Translations under genes and position numbers: made by a program
Notes under the pieces: model-generated
The model's database searches: none
The model's input: only the letters and a program-made list of their open reading frames with translations
What the model was told of the DNA's origin: nothing
Part shown: positions 1 through 7,526 of the stretch, piece after piece
Numbering within the stretch: position 1 is the stretch's first letter
Layout of the letters: the number at the start of each line of letters is the position of its first letter
IMG/VR virus record: IMGVR_UViG_3300030109_000136
Location: 1-23,377 of that record
Strand: one strand, 5' to 3'
Length of the DNA stretch: 23,377 nucleotides
Source: a virus

Positions 1-5
1 ATTCC

Positions 6-43
6 CCTATCGTCTTGGCTTGTCTGCTAGGTCAGTCGATAGG
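6..43 (+). other. Imperfect two-tier stem-loop at window edge
   Basis: CCTATCG (6-12) pairs with CGATAGG (37-43). Between them TTGGC and GCTAG can form an inner stem with G-U pairs on the + strand only. There is no T-run after it, so it is not a classical terminator. No tRNA cloverleaf can be drawn. It could be a structured RNA end, a recombination or protein-binding site, or chance; the window ends here, so its context is unknown. Confidence 0.3.
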
Positions 44-45
44 TT

Positions 46-84
46 CAAATTAATAAATCCTAGTAGTAAAATCATACTACTAGG
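46..84 (-). terminator. Candidate Rho-independent terminator after the OB-fold gene
   Basis: A perfect 10-bp inverted repeat (59-68 with 75-84, CCTAGTAGTA / TACTACTAGG, 6-nt loop) lies 17 bases downstream of the stop codon at 102. On the minus strand the stem is followed by the T-rich ATTTATTAATTT. The stem is only moderately GC-rich and the T-tract is interrupted, so termination is likely but not certain. Confidence 0.55.
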
Positions 85-101
85 GCTTTAGATTAGCAAA
101 T

Positions 102-881
102 TTAGATTTGTTGTATTTTGGTAGGTCTTTTGAAAAAACCAAACTTAGGGTCTTTGTCTGACACAGTAACTGTAGCCATAAAAGTAATCCTATCACCTTT
201 TTCACCTACATCACCACCCCAAACCACAAAACCCCTGTCATCTTTAACAGTGCATTTTTGTGAGCTGGTTTGCATACCATTAGGCAAAACATAATCTTTA
301 AATGTGGTTTTGATAACCTCACCAGTAAACTGTATTCTTTCATCAGTAACAGGCACTGGTTCTGCATTTGTCTTTTCCTCCTCCCATACTTTTGCATTTT
401 CTTTTCTGGTGATATAACTATCTATTATTTTTATACAAAAATTAACTTGTGCATCAGACAGATTTCCATACTGATGTAGTTTGTCTTTGATGTCATAAAA
501 AGCAAAACCAATGTCTCTTTGCACTTCAATATCTGCGTCACCATAAGTTACAAAATGTTGTGCCAAAACAGGATTGGCTTGTAAAAAATCATGAATTTTT
601 ACTTGTAAGTCTTCTTTGACTTTTGCGTGATATTCTGGTGTTTTTCTGATAATAGGGTCAAGTTCATCAATTAAAGAAGCCTCAAGGCGAATATTATCTT
701 CTTTAGCGTATTGGACAGCTTTTGCATAAGCCTCATCATAGTCTGTGCTTAGATTTTTTACATATGTATCACTTTCACTGACATTACCATTTGCTTTTTC
801 AAATAGTATGTTCTGTCGCAAAGTGTACATTTTGTTCTCAAAACCAGCACCTATATAGTATGTATGTTTTAGTAAGCTCAT
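102..881 (-). CDS. Hypothetical phage protein with C-terminal OB-fold-like domain
   Basis: This 259-residue protein has no signal peptide or membrane segment. The last ~75 residues (from RIQFTGEVIK to the end) have the alternating strands of a small beta-barrel and end in DDRGFVVWGG, GDRITFMATV and KFGFFKRPTK. I recall that pattern from a C-terminal domain of uncharacterised phage and actinobacterial-phage proteins, where an OB-type fold is plausible; single-stranded DNA binding is inference. The first ~180 residues are helical and charged, with no family recognised. The ATG at 881 follows a good ribosome site (AGGAGAAAAAC). The gene stands alone, between the capsid-operon terminator and its own terminator, and is driven by promoter P1, which resembles the promoter of the recombinase operon. 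It is therefore probably expressed early, unlike its capsid neighbours. Confidence 0.6.
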   Translation of the reverse strand: MSLLKHTYYIGAGFENKMYTLRQNILFEKANGNVSESDTYVKNLSTDYDEAYAKAVQYAKEDNIRLEASLIDELDPIIRKTPEYHAKVKEDLQVKIHDFLQANPVLAQHFVTYGDADIEVQRDIGFAFYDIKDKLHQYGNLSDAQVNFCIKIIDSYITRKENAKVWEEEKTNAEPVPVTDERIQFTGEVIKTTFKDYVLPNGMQTSSQKCTVKDDRGFVVWGGDVGEKGDRITFMATVTVSDKDPKFGFFKRPTKIQQI

Positions 882-904
882 GTTTTTCTCCTGTTATTAA
901 TGTA

Positions 905-948
905 TCTCACATGGTTATAATATCAAATGTGTAGGAATTTGCAAGTAT
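905..948 (-). promoter_or_regulatory. Promoter P1 (shared element with P2)
   Basis: On the minus strand, TTGCAA (939-944), a 16-nt spacer and TATTAT (917-922) form a sigma-70-like promoter ahead of the gene at 881. The block GTAGGAATTTGCAAGTAT (931-948, + strand) recurs with one mismatch at 23326-23343. TCTCACAT (905-912) recurs at 23299-23306 at nearly the same distance. The leader ends in the same AGGAGAAAAAC ribosome site as the other operon. The double match suggests a dedicated early promoter, or a binding site for one regulator. Confidence 0.7.
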
Positions 949-966
949 TTGCACAAAGAAAATAAC

Positions 967-997
967 AAAAAAAAAGGCAACCTAAGTTGCCCTTTTT
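967..997. terminator. Bidirectional Rho-independent terminator ending the late operon
   Basis: GGCAAC (976-981) and GTTGCC (986-991) pair perfectly around a CTAA loop. The stem is flanked by an A-run (967-975) and a T-run (993-997), so it works on both strands. It lies ~40 bases after the major-capsid stop codon and closes the minus-strand late transcript. Confidence 0.9.
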
Positions 998-1039
998 CTG
1001 AAATAGTTGAGTTATAAACGCTATTTCTAATCGTTCTAG

Positions 1040-1957
1040 TTATGCACCTTGTGAACCATAAATGCCTCTCCAATCAGAGAAACCAAAAGAATAACGCTCT
1101 CTAGCCTTATATCTTATGTTACCTGTTGAGAAGTCTGGCTCCATAGAAGTCTCCATTGGGCTTCTTTGGAACATTTTAAGTCCATCACCTTGGTCTGTTA
1201 CAGAAGTCAAGATGAAGAAAGCATCTGGGTCTGTCAGATAATGATTTACTGAATAACCACCGGGTAGTACCCCTGTGCTTCTTACAGCGTTTAAATCATT
1301 GTCTGAAGTTCCAGTTCTAAGATTTGAATTTAGTATTCTTTCTGCAACAAAAACAAGTTCACTAGGAACTATCATTTTTGAAGCTTGAACAGATATAGTC
1401 AATCCTCTGTCATCTGTGAAACCACTGATGTCAATCAAAGCATCTTCCAATGAGGTTTCATTGAGGTCAGCCATTGATGTGGCTCTATTAGCAGCTGAAC
1501 CACCACCTGATAGTGGATGATCTGTTGCTATTAGTGATTTACCATCTCCACCAGTAAAACTGGAAGAGAAAGCATTATTTAACACATCAGCACCTTTAAC
1601 TTCTTTAGTATTCGCCATAGACTTAGCTAATGCTTTCACATAGCGTTTGCCTAACGAATCGTAAAGATTATCTTCTACTGCTTCTTCTGTGAGAGCAAAC
1701 GCTAGAGCCACTGTGTCGTGGGTATAACGTGCACTATAACTTTCAGTTGCATTGTCAAAACTTACGCTTTGACCTTCAGTTTTTGTTGGTGCTGAACCAA
1801 ATCCAGTGATTAACACTTCTTCTTCAAAAGCACGATTTGAATCCTCAATAGAGAAGATGTCTTCGTACTCCCTGTCATACTCATCATAAGACAAGCCAAA
1901 CAGGCTGTTTAATCCCGGTTCTAACTCTTTAGCGAGTTGAGCTCTTGATATTGCCAT
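1040..1957 (-). CDS. Major capsid protein (HK97-fold, Mu gpT-like)
   Basis: At 305 residues this has the usual size for an HK97-fold shell protein. Recognisable stretches include the N-terminal helical arm (AISRAQLAKELEPGLNSLFG), a charged E-loop-like segment (GFGSAPTKTEGQSVSF), TEEAVEDNLYD followed by the long spine-like helix (RYVKALAKSMANTKE), IATDHPLSGG and the C-terminal RYKARERYSFGFSDWRGIYG. The last two are characteristic of the Mu major-head-subunit/gpT-related group common in marine phages. It is the last gene of the packaging/head operon, directly after two structural genes and a scaffold-like gene. The ATG at 1957 has an AAGGAG site seven bases upstream. No separate protease gene is visible, and no delta-domain or cleavage site can be argued. 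Assignment rests on family pattern and gene order. Confidence 0.88.
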   Translation of the reverse strand: MAISRAQLAKELEPGLNSLFGLSYDEYDREYEDIFSIEDSNRAFEEEVLITGFGSAPTKTEGQSVSFDNATESYSARYTHDTVALAFALTEEAVEDNLYDSLGKRYVKALAKSMANTKEVKGADVLNNAFSSSFTGGDGKSLIATDHPLSGGGSAANRATSMADLNETSLEDALIDISGFTDDRGLTISVQASKMIVPSELVFVAERILNSNLRTGTSDNDLNAVRSTGVLPGGYSVNHYLTDPDAFFILTSVTDQGDGLKMFQRSPMETSMEPDFSTGNIRYKARERYSFGFSDWRGIYGSQGA

Positions 1958-1968
1958 TATTTAACTCC

Positions 1969-2556
1969 TTATGCTAAACCAGCACCTTTTTGACCCATGA
2001 TGTGGTTTTGAATCACACATAGAACATTGGTGTTAGCTGATGCTACATCATCATTATCAGGGTCTTCTGAAATATCTATTACCTTCAAAGGGAGAGTAGC
2101 TGTTGTAGCACCAGTAGTTACATCAACCTCTGAATTAGATATGCCTGAAGAAGTATCGCCAACAGGAGAGTTGTCTACTATGTCGAAATTTCCAAACAAG
2201 TCAGCGACAGGAAAAGTGTCGTCTGCTTGTACTTCAAATACAACATTTGAGTCATCAATCACGTTAGCTACTATATCAGAAGCAGCTATGCTTCCGGGAT
2301 AGTAATTTTTGAAAACTTGTTCGCCTGTGGTTGGGTCAGTATAACTGACTCCATTAAACACTCCGACAACAGGAACAGTACCAGTGGCAGCGTGTCTTCC
2401 CAGTACACCAGCAGTTAACTGCGTGACCAAGTCGCCTTGGAAAATTGGTGTAGTGGCTCCACTCGCTATCCTATATCTGGATTGTCCTCCAGAATAAGGT
2501 GCTCCGCCCATCATACGAACAGGTTTCAATCCAAAAGGGGCATCTTTATTAGCCAT
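1969..2556 (-). CDS. Putative capsid decoration / minor head protein
   Basis: This 195-residue protein begins ANKDAPFGLKPVR, the 'PFGL.PVR' opening I associate with small structural proteins encoded beside the capsid gene in marine phages. It has no transmembrane segment or signal peptide. It is rich in Gly, Thr, Asp and Val and predicts as mostly beta, including a strand-rich centre (GVLGRHAATGTVPVVGVFNG) and an acidic tail region. It lies 11 bases upstream of the major capsid gene, and pairing with a decoration or cement protein is normal there. The ribosome site is weak (AGGT). Alternatives are a head-fibre or head-completion protein. No enzymatic motif is visible. Confidence 0.6.
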   Translation of the reverse strand: MANKDAPFGLKPVRMMGGAPYSGGQSRYRIASGATTPIFQGDLVTQLTAGVLGRHAATGTVPVVGVFNGVSYTDPTTGEQVFKNYYPGSIAASDIVANVIDDSNVVFEVQADDTFPVADLFGNFDIVDNSPVGDTSSGISNSEVDVTTGATTATLPLKVIDISEDPDNDDVASANTNVLCVIQNHIMGQKGAGLA

Positions 2557-2578
2557 AATTTTTACCTATTAATATTAG

Positions 2579-3058
2579 TTACTTTTTCCCAAAAGTAACA
2601 TTAGACTTCCTTTGCGAGTCATACTTCACATATCTTCCATCTCTAGCAGATTCGTTAAACATGTTATTGTCTAACGCTTCTTTTGCTTGTTGATTTTTGC
2701 CAGCGTAATATTCATTACGTTCAGCAATAGTTTCTGTTGGTATCTTCGCTAAAAGTAGTCCTTCATTATAAACAACACCAGTATGTCTGCCAGAATCCAT
2801 AGTAGGTAAGTTGAAATCTTCAGGTAGATCTGAACCTCTTACAAGTTCCCAACCTTCTCTGAGTCTTCTACTCACGTTTGCTCTATCCTCTTGCCCCATC
2901 ATAGATTCTCTTATCCATCGATATTCATATCCTTCAGGTGCTGGAGGTGTTTCTAGTTTTCTTACTGGTCGCCATGGGGTTCTACGAGATTCTTTAGCGT
3001 GAGACTCGGATTCACGAGATTGTCTGGTAGTAGTTTCTTGTTCTATTTCGTTAGTCAT
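2579..3058 (-). CDS. Conserved phage head-region protein, function unknown
   Basis: From the ATG at 3058 the protein has 159 residues. This start is preferred over an in-frame one at 3103, because it follows the scaffold stop codon and has an AGAGAGG ribosome site nine bases upstream. The first ~30 residues are charged and probably disordered. A conserved-looking core follows: TPWRPVRKLETPPAPEGYEY, RWIRESMMGQED and REGWELVRGSDLPED. I recognise this as a recurrent protein next to the capsid genes of marine phages but know of no function. It has no membrane segment. Its position between scaffold and capsid genes suggests a head assembly or structural role. Confidence 0.6.
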   Translation of the reverse strand: MTNEIEQETTTRQSRESESHAKESRRTPWRPVRKLETPPAPEGYEYRWIRESMMGQEDRANVSRRLREGWELVRGSDLPEDFNLPTMDSGRHTGVVYNEGLLLAKIPTETIAERNEYYAGKNQQAKEALDNNMFNESARDGRYVKYDSQRKSNVTFGKK

Positions 3059-3059
3059 T

Positions 3060-3992
3060 TTATTTTGCCTCTCTTTGTGAAATTTTTTGTTTCTCTTTAG
3101 CAACAGATTTCAACCATGCCTCTTCAGACATATTATGTGGTTTCAATCCTCTGAGACGTTCAACTTCTGATTTAGAAAAAGTCACTCCGTTCTTCTTGCC
3201 TTGTGTTTTCTGACGACTTCCTACAGAAGTTGAAGTGACTCTTTGCACAGCGGGTCTGTCTTCATTTTGCACGTCTTCATTAGCCTGTAAATCAGGATAA
3301 ACTTTGTAAACTCTACTATTTAGCTCACTGTAATAATCATCAGAGTCAGCTTCATAGCCCTCGTTTATGAGGTTATAGTGTGTGAAATAAGCAAATTGTG
3401 TTGCTTGTACAGTTTCATCACTACTATTATCACCATACCATTGATTGCTTTCATGCCAGCTCTTTGCTTGTGAGCTTGGTTCTGGTGCAACCTGTTGAGG
3501 TTGTTGATATTCTTGATATTGTTCTTGTTGTACTAGTTGTGGATTTTGAAAATTTTGTTGAGATTCTTCTTGTTCTCTTATTTTTTCTTTTTGTATGCTT
3601 AGATCGGTCTTTAGAGTGTCAGCCTTTGACATCAAATCAGCATCTCCAGAATCTACAGCTCTTTTGTACAAGTCATTAGCTTGCAGTTCTTTAGCTTCAA
3701 TAGCTTCTTTTTCTTTTAGTAACAGATTTTGTTGTGTCTGTAACTTTTCTTGGTTAAGTAACGCTGTTTCTTGTTGCTTTTGAGCCAACATTTGCTCCAG
3801 TCTAGCTGCTTTTTCTTCAACTTGTCTGTTGCGTTCATTTAACTTATTTATTCTTTTAGATACAGATTTTGTATAGTTTTCTAACTCATCATCTGGGTTA
3901 GTCTCTGCTACAGCCTCCTGTTCTACTACCTCTACTTCAACATCTTCAGCTTCAGGCTGAATTTGTTGTGCATTTTCTTGTTCATTCATCAT
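3060..3992 (-). CDS. Putative capsid scaffolding protein
   Basis: This 310-residue protein is dominated by Glu, Gln and Lys. It has an acidic N-terminus (residues 1-40), a long predicted coiled coil at about 40-150 (KRINKLNERNRQVEEKAARL onward), a Q/P-rich linker (QYQEYQQPQQ) and a basic C-terminal helix ending AKEKQKISQREAK. A low-complexity coiled coil with a basic C-terminal capsid-contacting helix, just upstream of the capsid gene, is the usual architecture and location of tailed-phage scaffolds. Sequence identity with a named scaffold is not claimed. The start ATG at 3992 overlaps the preceding stop codon (ATGA), so translation is coupled; a second ATG follows at once at 3989. Confidence 0.65.
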   Translation of the reverse strand: MMNEQENAQQIQPEAEDVEVEVVEQEAVAETNPDDELENYTKSVSKRINKLNERNRQVEEKAARLEQMLAQKQQETALLNQEKLQTQQNLLLKEKEAIEAKELQANDLYKRAVDSGDADLMSKADTLKTDLSIQKEKIREQEESQQNFQNPQLVQQEQYQEYQQPQQVAPEPSSQAKSWHESNQWYGDNSSDETVQATQFAYFTHYNLINEGYEADSDDYYSELNSRVYKVYPDLQANEDVQNEDRPAVQRVTSTSVGSRQKTQGKKNGVTFSKSEVERLRGLKPHNMSEEAWLKSVAKEKQKISQREAK

Positions 3993-4420
3993 AAACTCAC
4001 TATGTCATCAGGATTGAGAATTGTGGCTATAACCTCATCATCATTGATGATTCTGACCTCTGCACCATCCTCAAGTTTAAACCTAGAGCCAGAGTAACGC
4101 CCTATTAAAACCCATTGTTTTTCTTCACACCAAGGTTTGCCAGCAAATCGTTTTTTATCTTTGTAGCACTCAGCTCCTTGCTTGACCACATAAGCTACTA
4201 CAGTTGCTAGAGCTTCTCTATCTACTGTGCTTTGTGCTAAATGTATACCACCTTTGGTTGTAGCTTTACCAGCATATGGTAAGACTAACATGCGATAACC
4301 AGTTGGTTGTGGCATCCTGTCTAAAACTGATTTGTCTAATAAGGTAGGGTCGAGAACTCTTGCTTCTTCTTCTATGTAAGCATTAGCTACTATGTCGTTA
4401 GTTGATTTTAGTTCTGCCAT
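3989..4420 (-). CDS. GroES-like (Cpn10 / gp31-type) co-chaperonin
   Basis: The 143 residues show the Cpn10 layout. The opening strand YRMLVLPYAG (42-51) is followed by a mobile-loop-like segment ATTKGGIHLAQS (53-64), whose GGIHL corresponds to the GroES G-G-I-V-L tripeptide region. The barrel continues with LATVVAYV and ends EVRIINDDEVIATILNPDDI, matching the GroES C-terminal pattern with 'DEVIA'. An insertion with two Cys (C85, C98) sits where bacterial GroES has a shorter strand-turn. Phage Cpn10 proteins such as T4 gp31 cap the host GroEL to fold the capsid protein. The position here, next to scaffold and capsid, fits. No GroEL gene is present, so it would have to use the host's. The gene abuts the preceding stop and its ribosome site is weak. 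Confidence 0.75.
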   Translation of the reverse strand: MAELKSTNDIVANAYIEEEARVLDPTLLDKSVLDRMPQPTGYRMLVLPYAGKATTKGGIHLAQSTVDREALATVVAYVVKQGAECYKDKKRFAGKPWCEEKQWVLIGRYSGSRFKLEDGAEVRIINDDEVIATILNPDDIVSL

Positions 4421-4606
4421 TTAGTCTTTCTTAAATAAATTCTGTAATTCTGTCTTCATATAGTATAAAGCAGATAGTTCTCCTTGCAAATATTTATAAT
4501 GTTCCATATCTTTTAAGCCACCTGACATTAAAGTTTCAGCGACTTGTGCTTCTCTCTGAGATATAAGTTTTTTGATTGCATCAAGCAATTCGTAATCATC
4601 TGGCAT
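4421..4606 (-). CDS. Small helical protein in the head operon
   Basis: This 61-residue protein is predicted as two helices (YELLDAIKKLISQREAQVAE and KYLQGELSALYYMKTEL), with no Cys, membrane segment or recognised motif. Its start overlaps the stop of the upstream gene (TAATG) and its stop abuts the GroES-like gene, so it is translated as part of the head operon. Small two-helix proteins between portal and capsid genes can be head-assembly factors or portal/scaffold partners. Nothing in the sequence decides between these. Confidence 0.6.
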   Translation of the reverse strand: MPDDYELLDAIKKLISQREAQVAETLMSGGLKDMEHYKYLQGELSALYYMKTELQNLFKKD

Positions 4607-4986
4607 TATTTTTTAGTTTTTGCTGGTCTGCCTCTTTTTTTAGCTGTTGTCTTTGCCTTTGGCTTGGCTTTTGCTTTAGGCTTTGCCTTTGCCTTGGCTT
4701 TTGCCTTTGGTTTTGGTTTTTCTACAGGCTCTTCTACTACCTCTTCTACAACCTTTTCTACAACCTCTTCTACAACCTCTTCAACAGCTACTTCTTCTAC
4801 TGGAGGTGAAGACTCTACGCCTTTTGCTATTCTTTCTAGTTTTGCAGCTATTCTCTCAGCATTTGCTTGTGCCTTGTCTGCTTTGACTTTTTCTGACTCA
4901 GCTTGTTCTTGAGCTTCTCTTTCTCTTTCTAGTTTTTTTGCTTCACGCAGTTCTGCTACTGCTTTTAATTTAAATGAAGTTGCCAT
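4606..4986 (-). CDS. Histone H1-like protein with acidic repeat and AT-hook-like tail
   Basis: The 126 residues fall into three parts. Residues ~1-60 form a charged helix rich in Ala, Glu and Lys (coiled-coil potential). Residues ~61-88 are an acidic run of VEEVVEE repeats. Residues ~89-126 are a highly basic Lys/Ala/Pro tail (KPKAKAKAKAK pattern) ending KKRGRPAKTKK. The RGRP core is the AT-hook signature for minor-groove DNA binding, and the tail resembles histone H1 C-termini and bacterial H1-like proteins. This suggests DNA binding or condensation, possibly packaged with the genome or acting in assembly. The acidic block could be a charge-balancing or cleavable partner. It has a good ribosome site (GAGGAA) and sits between portal and capsid genes. 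The low complexity means family membership cannot be proven by eye. Confidence 0.6.
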   Translation of the reverse strand: MATSFKLKAVAELREAKKLEREREAQEQAESEKVKADKAQANAERIAAKLERIAKGVESSPPVEEVAVEEVVEEVVEKVVEEVVEEPVEKPKPKAKAKAKAKPKAKAKPKAKTTAKKRGRPAKTKK

Positions 4987-4988
4987 AA

Positions 4989-7472
4989 TTAATTCCTCTG
5001 TTTTGCTCCCAGTTCTAATAGCTTTAGTTCAGCGTTTTGTTTTAATCTGTCCATAGCCACATTTAGTTTATCATCAGCTATATCTTTTTGCACATTTATC
5101 CTATCTTTTTGCAAAGTGTTCTCTGCCATCTTCTCTTGAGCTCTTTGATTTTGTTTTTGTGCAAACTGTTGTGCTTCAATATTAAGTTCTTTGTCTTTCA
5201 ATTCAAGCTCTGATTTTCTTATATCAACCAATGGGTCACTGCTTTGACCTTGACCTATAGATTGTAAGAATTCAGCTGTTAGTTGTGCCATGATTGGAGC
5301 ACTGTACTGGTCAAGAGTAATTTGTATCTGCTGTTGCATCAACATAGCATCATCTGGTGAGACTTGTTGCATTTGTGCTTGTGTTTGTTGTAGTTGCATT
5401 TGAACTTCTTGTGGTATCTGTTGATTAGCCAGTTCAGCTGATAAAAACTGTAAATGTTGCATACAGTGACTAATAATTATTGATTGTATCTGTGGATTTT
5501 CTTTGACTACCTGTGTCATAAACAAACTTTTATGCGTTTCTAGGTGTGCTTCATGGTTTTGTCCTATAAAAGCTTGTGCTGGCATACCTAACATTAGGTT
5601 GCTGTTTTCTAGTCCAGCATCAATAGGTTGTGGTGTGGTGTCTGGTGGTGGAGGTATAAGTGCTTCTACGTTATCTACACCAAGAGCTGCATACATTCTT
5701 TTGTATGCTTCGTACATACCTTGTTGACCATGTATCTCAGGGTTAGATTGAACCATCATTAACAATTCTTGAGCCAATGTTATCCTTTGACTTTGTGAGA
5801 ATATGTTAGGGTCAGAAACTGGCACAATGTCAACACGACCATCAAAATCTTGTTGTTTTATCTCATTTGGTGCTGTGCCATTTGTAAAAGGATAGGATGG
5901 TGGTAGATACTCAGCAAAAACTCTAGCCAGTAAATCAAACTCTATCCTTTGTGCATAGTGCAATCTTTTGTGTATTGCACTCATAACTTTGGTTCCTCTT
6001 TCTAACAAAGCTACTGTCGTGCCTACTGGCATAGCTTGGTTCATATCACCTACATTCATATCAGCAATAGCTGCAAATCTTTTACCAGAATCGACCAATA
6101 GACCTAGTAATTGCATGAGTACATTGCTTGGTTCTTTTATAGGCAGAGGTATAAGGTTTTCTCTTAGAGAGCCACCTGTAGTATCAATATCTCTAAATTC
6201 ACCGGGTTGTAAAGGCTCATCTTCATCTCTGATTCTCATGCCTCTAGCTTTAAAACCAGCTGGTAAATTAGCTAATGTACCAGCATCTATAAGCTGTCTA
6301 AGTATAGAGGTAGAAGCTTTGGACAATCCACCTATCATGTGCGATAGACCTAAACCATAAAATCCAAGACCCGGTAAGAACTTATATTGAACAAAGTAAT
6401 TAATCTTATTTTTTAGTGGGTCTTGTTGTAAGTAGTTTCTTCTAATAGCCAATACAGTCTCTGTATCTTCATCTATAGTTATTATGTAAGGTAGTTTTAA
6501 CCCTGTTGGGTTTCCTTGAGCATCTAAATCTTCAAAACCTTCGATGTCTAAGACAGTGTGTATTTCATAAATAACTCTATTTCTGTCTTCTTTGTAGCTA
6601 GGTGACACACCTTGTATCTCGTCAATAGTAGTTTCCACATCACTATCATCATCTGCATAGCTATTTTCAGGCATATCAACATTTGCATAAAAACCTGTTA
6701 ACTGTTGTTTTTTCACCTCGTTTAATGACATATTGATTACATGTGTGATTCTTTCTGCTGAAGAAATATCACTAGCCTCGTAAGGCACAATCAAATCTTC
6801 TGGTGGTATAAATTTAGATACAGCTTTGTTTGTTACAAAATCAAAGTAGACTTTTTTAAACGCACTACCAGCTAGTGGTAAGTAAAATAACAACATATCA
6901 AGTTCAGGGTCATATTCTTTCATTACATTCATGATGTAATAATTCATAAACTCTTGTACTCTTTCAGCTTGATTTTCTGTCTCTATGGTTCTAGCACCTA
7001 GTATTTCTGTCTTGACAGGTCCTTTAGCTGGCAACATTTCTTTGTAAGCTTGTGCTTGGAACTGTGTCACTGCTTCTGCTAATATTGGGTGAACTACACC
7101 AGAGCTACCTTCAAATGGTTGCGATCTCTGTTCGTCAAACTTCATACCAAGATACTCAAGACCTTCTTTGTATGTTTTTTCCCACTCACTTCTTGATTGC
7201 TTGTCACCCTTGATTGAGCTCGTCAAGTCAGATGCAAGTTTCTTAGCTACATCCTCAGATATAAATTCTACTAAATTTGAGTTGAAGTCCATTTGTGGCA
7301 TTGGTTGTTCAACCAACTCATCACCAACCAAAATCTCATTCTCATTAACAAGTATCTGTGCTGCGTCAGATATAAGTTCTTCTCTAGTTGGTTCTTGCTC
7401 GACTGTTACAGCTGACCCTTGTTCCATAATATCAGGGTCATTTTCTGTTCCTAGCATTTTATCTACTGCCAT
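4989..7472 (-). CDS. Portal protein (P22-like, long C-terminal barrel)
   Basis: The 827-residue length matches portals of short-tailed phages with an extended barrel. After an acidic N-terminal tail (1-70) comes a portal-like core: SRSEWEKTYKEGLEYLG, QPFEGSSGVVHPILAEAV (~119-136), PLAGSAFKKVYFD and FIPPEDLIVPYEA. The later GLGLSHMIGGLSKASTSILR and LPAGFKARGMRI are wing/stem-type segments found in this portal group. From about residue 640 the protein is Gln-rich and helical (QMQLQQTQAQMQQ), then a long coiled coil (SELELKDKELNIEAQQFAQK onward), consistent with a barrel inside the head. It is the ring through which TerL packages DNA, and TerL is the next gene upstream. The ATG at 7472 has no convincing Shine-Dalgarno; ATG codons for residue 6 or 16 are less likely alternatives. 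Confidence 0.88.
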   Translation of the reverse strand: MAVDKMLGTENDPDIMEQGSAVTVEQEPTREELISDAAQILVNENEILVGDELVEQPMPQMDFNSNLVEFISEDVAKKLASDLTSSIKGDKQSRSEWEKTYKEGLEYLGMKFDEQRSQPFEGSSGVVHPILAEAVTQFQAQAYKEMLPAKGPVKTEILGARTIETENQAERVQEFMNYYIMNVMKEYDPELDMLLFYLPLAGSAFKKVYFDFVTNKAVSKFIPPEDLIVPYEASDISSAERITHVINMSLNEVKKQQLTGFYANVDMPENSYADDDSDVETTIDEIQGVSPSYKEDRNRVIYEIHTVLDIEGFEDLDAQGNPTGLKLPYIITIDEDTETVLAIRRNYLQQDPLKNKINYFVQYKFLPGLGFYGLGLSHMIGGLSKASTSILRQLIDAGTLANLPAGFKARGMRIRDEDEPLQPGEFRDIDTTGGSLRENLIPLPIKEPSNVLMQLLGLLVDSGKRFAAIADMNVGDMNQAMPVGTTVALLERGTKVMSAIHKRLHYAQRIEFDLLARVFAEYLPPSYPFTNGTAPNEIKQQDFDGRVDIVPVSDPNIFSQSQRITLAQELLMMVQSNPEIHGQQGMYEAYKRMYAALGVDNVEALIPPPPDTTPQPIDAGLENSNLMLGMPAQAFIGQNHEAHLETHKSLFMTQVVKENPQIQSIIISHCMQHLQFLSAELANQQIPQEVQMQLQQTQAQMQQVSPDDAMLMQQQIQITLDQYSAPIMAQLTAEFLQSIGQGQSSDPLVDIRKSELELKDKELNIEAQQFAQKQNQRAQEKMAENTLQKDRINVQKDIADDKLNVAMDRLKQNAELKLLELGAKQRN

Positions 7473-7479
7473 AATATCA

Positions 7480-7508
7480 AGTGTAGCACTCTTGGGCTTG
7501 TTGTGTAA
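7480..7508 (-). promoter_or_regulatory. Weak candidate promoter before the portal gene
   Basis: On the minus strand TTACAC (7503-7508), a 17-nt spacer and TACACT (7480-7485) lie in the 54-base gap before the portal. The start point would fall at or next to the portal ATG, which also lacks a ribosome site, so a leaderless message is possible. Both boxes are imperfect; chance is a serious alternative. Confidence 0.25.
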
Positions 7509-7526
7509 TCCATAGATAATAAATCA

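Noticed and set aside
1-60. Possible partial tRNA (GGTTCAAAT resembles a T-loop)
   Set aside because: The bases on either side cannot form a T-stem, and no acceptor, D or anticodon arm can be drawn on either strand.
2579-3103. Start at 3103 for the head-region protein
   Set aside because: It would overlap the scaffold gene by 44 bases and add a Lys-rich stretch. The ATG at 3058 is better placed with an AGAGAGG site.
4544-4912. Plus-strand open frames opposite the histone-like gene
   Set aside because: They are the complement of low-complexity Lys/Ala/Glu codons, give Leu/Phe/Ser-rich nonsense and have no ribosome site. The minus frame has proper starts, coupling and a sensible product.
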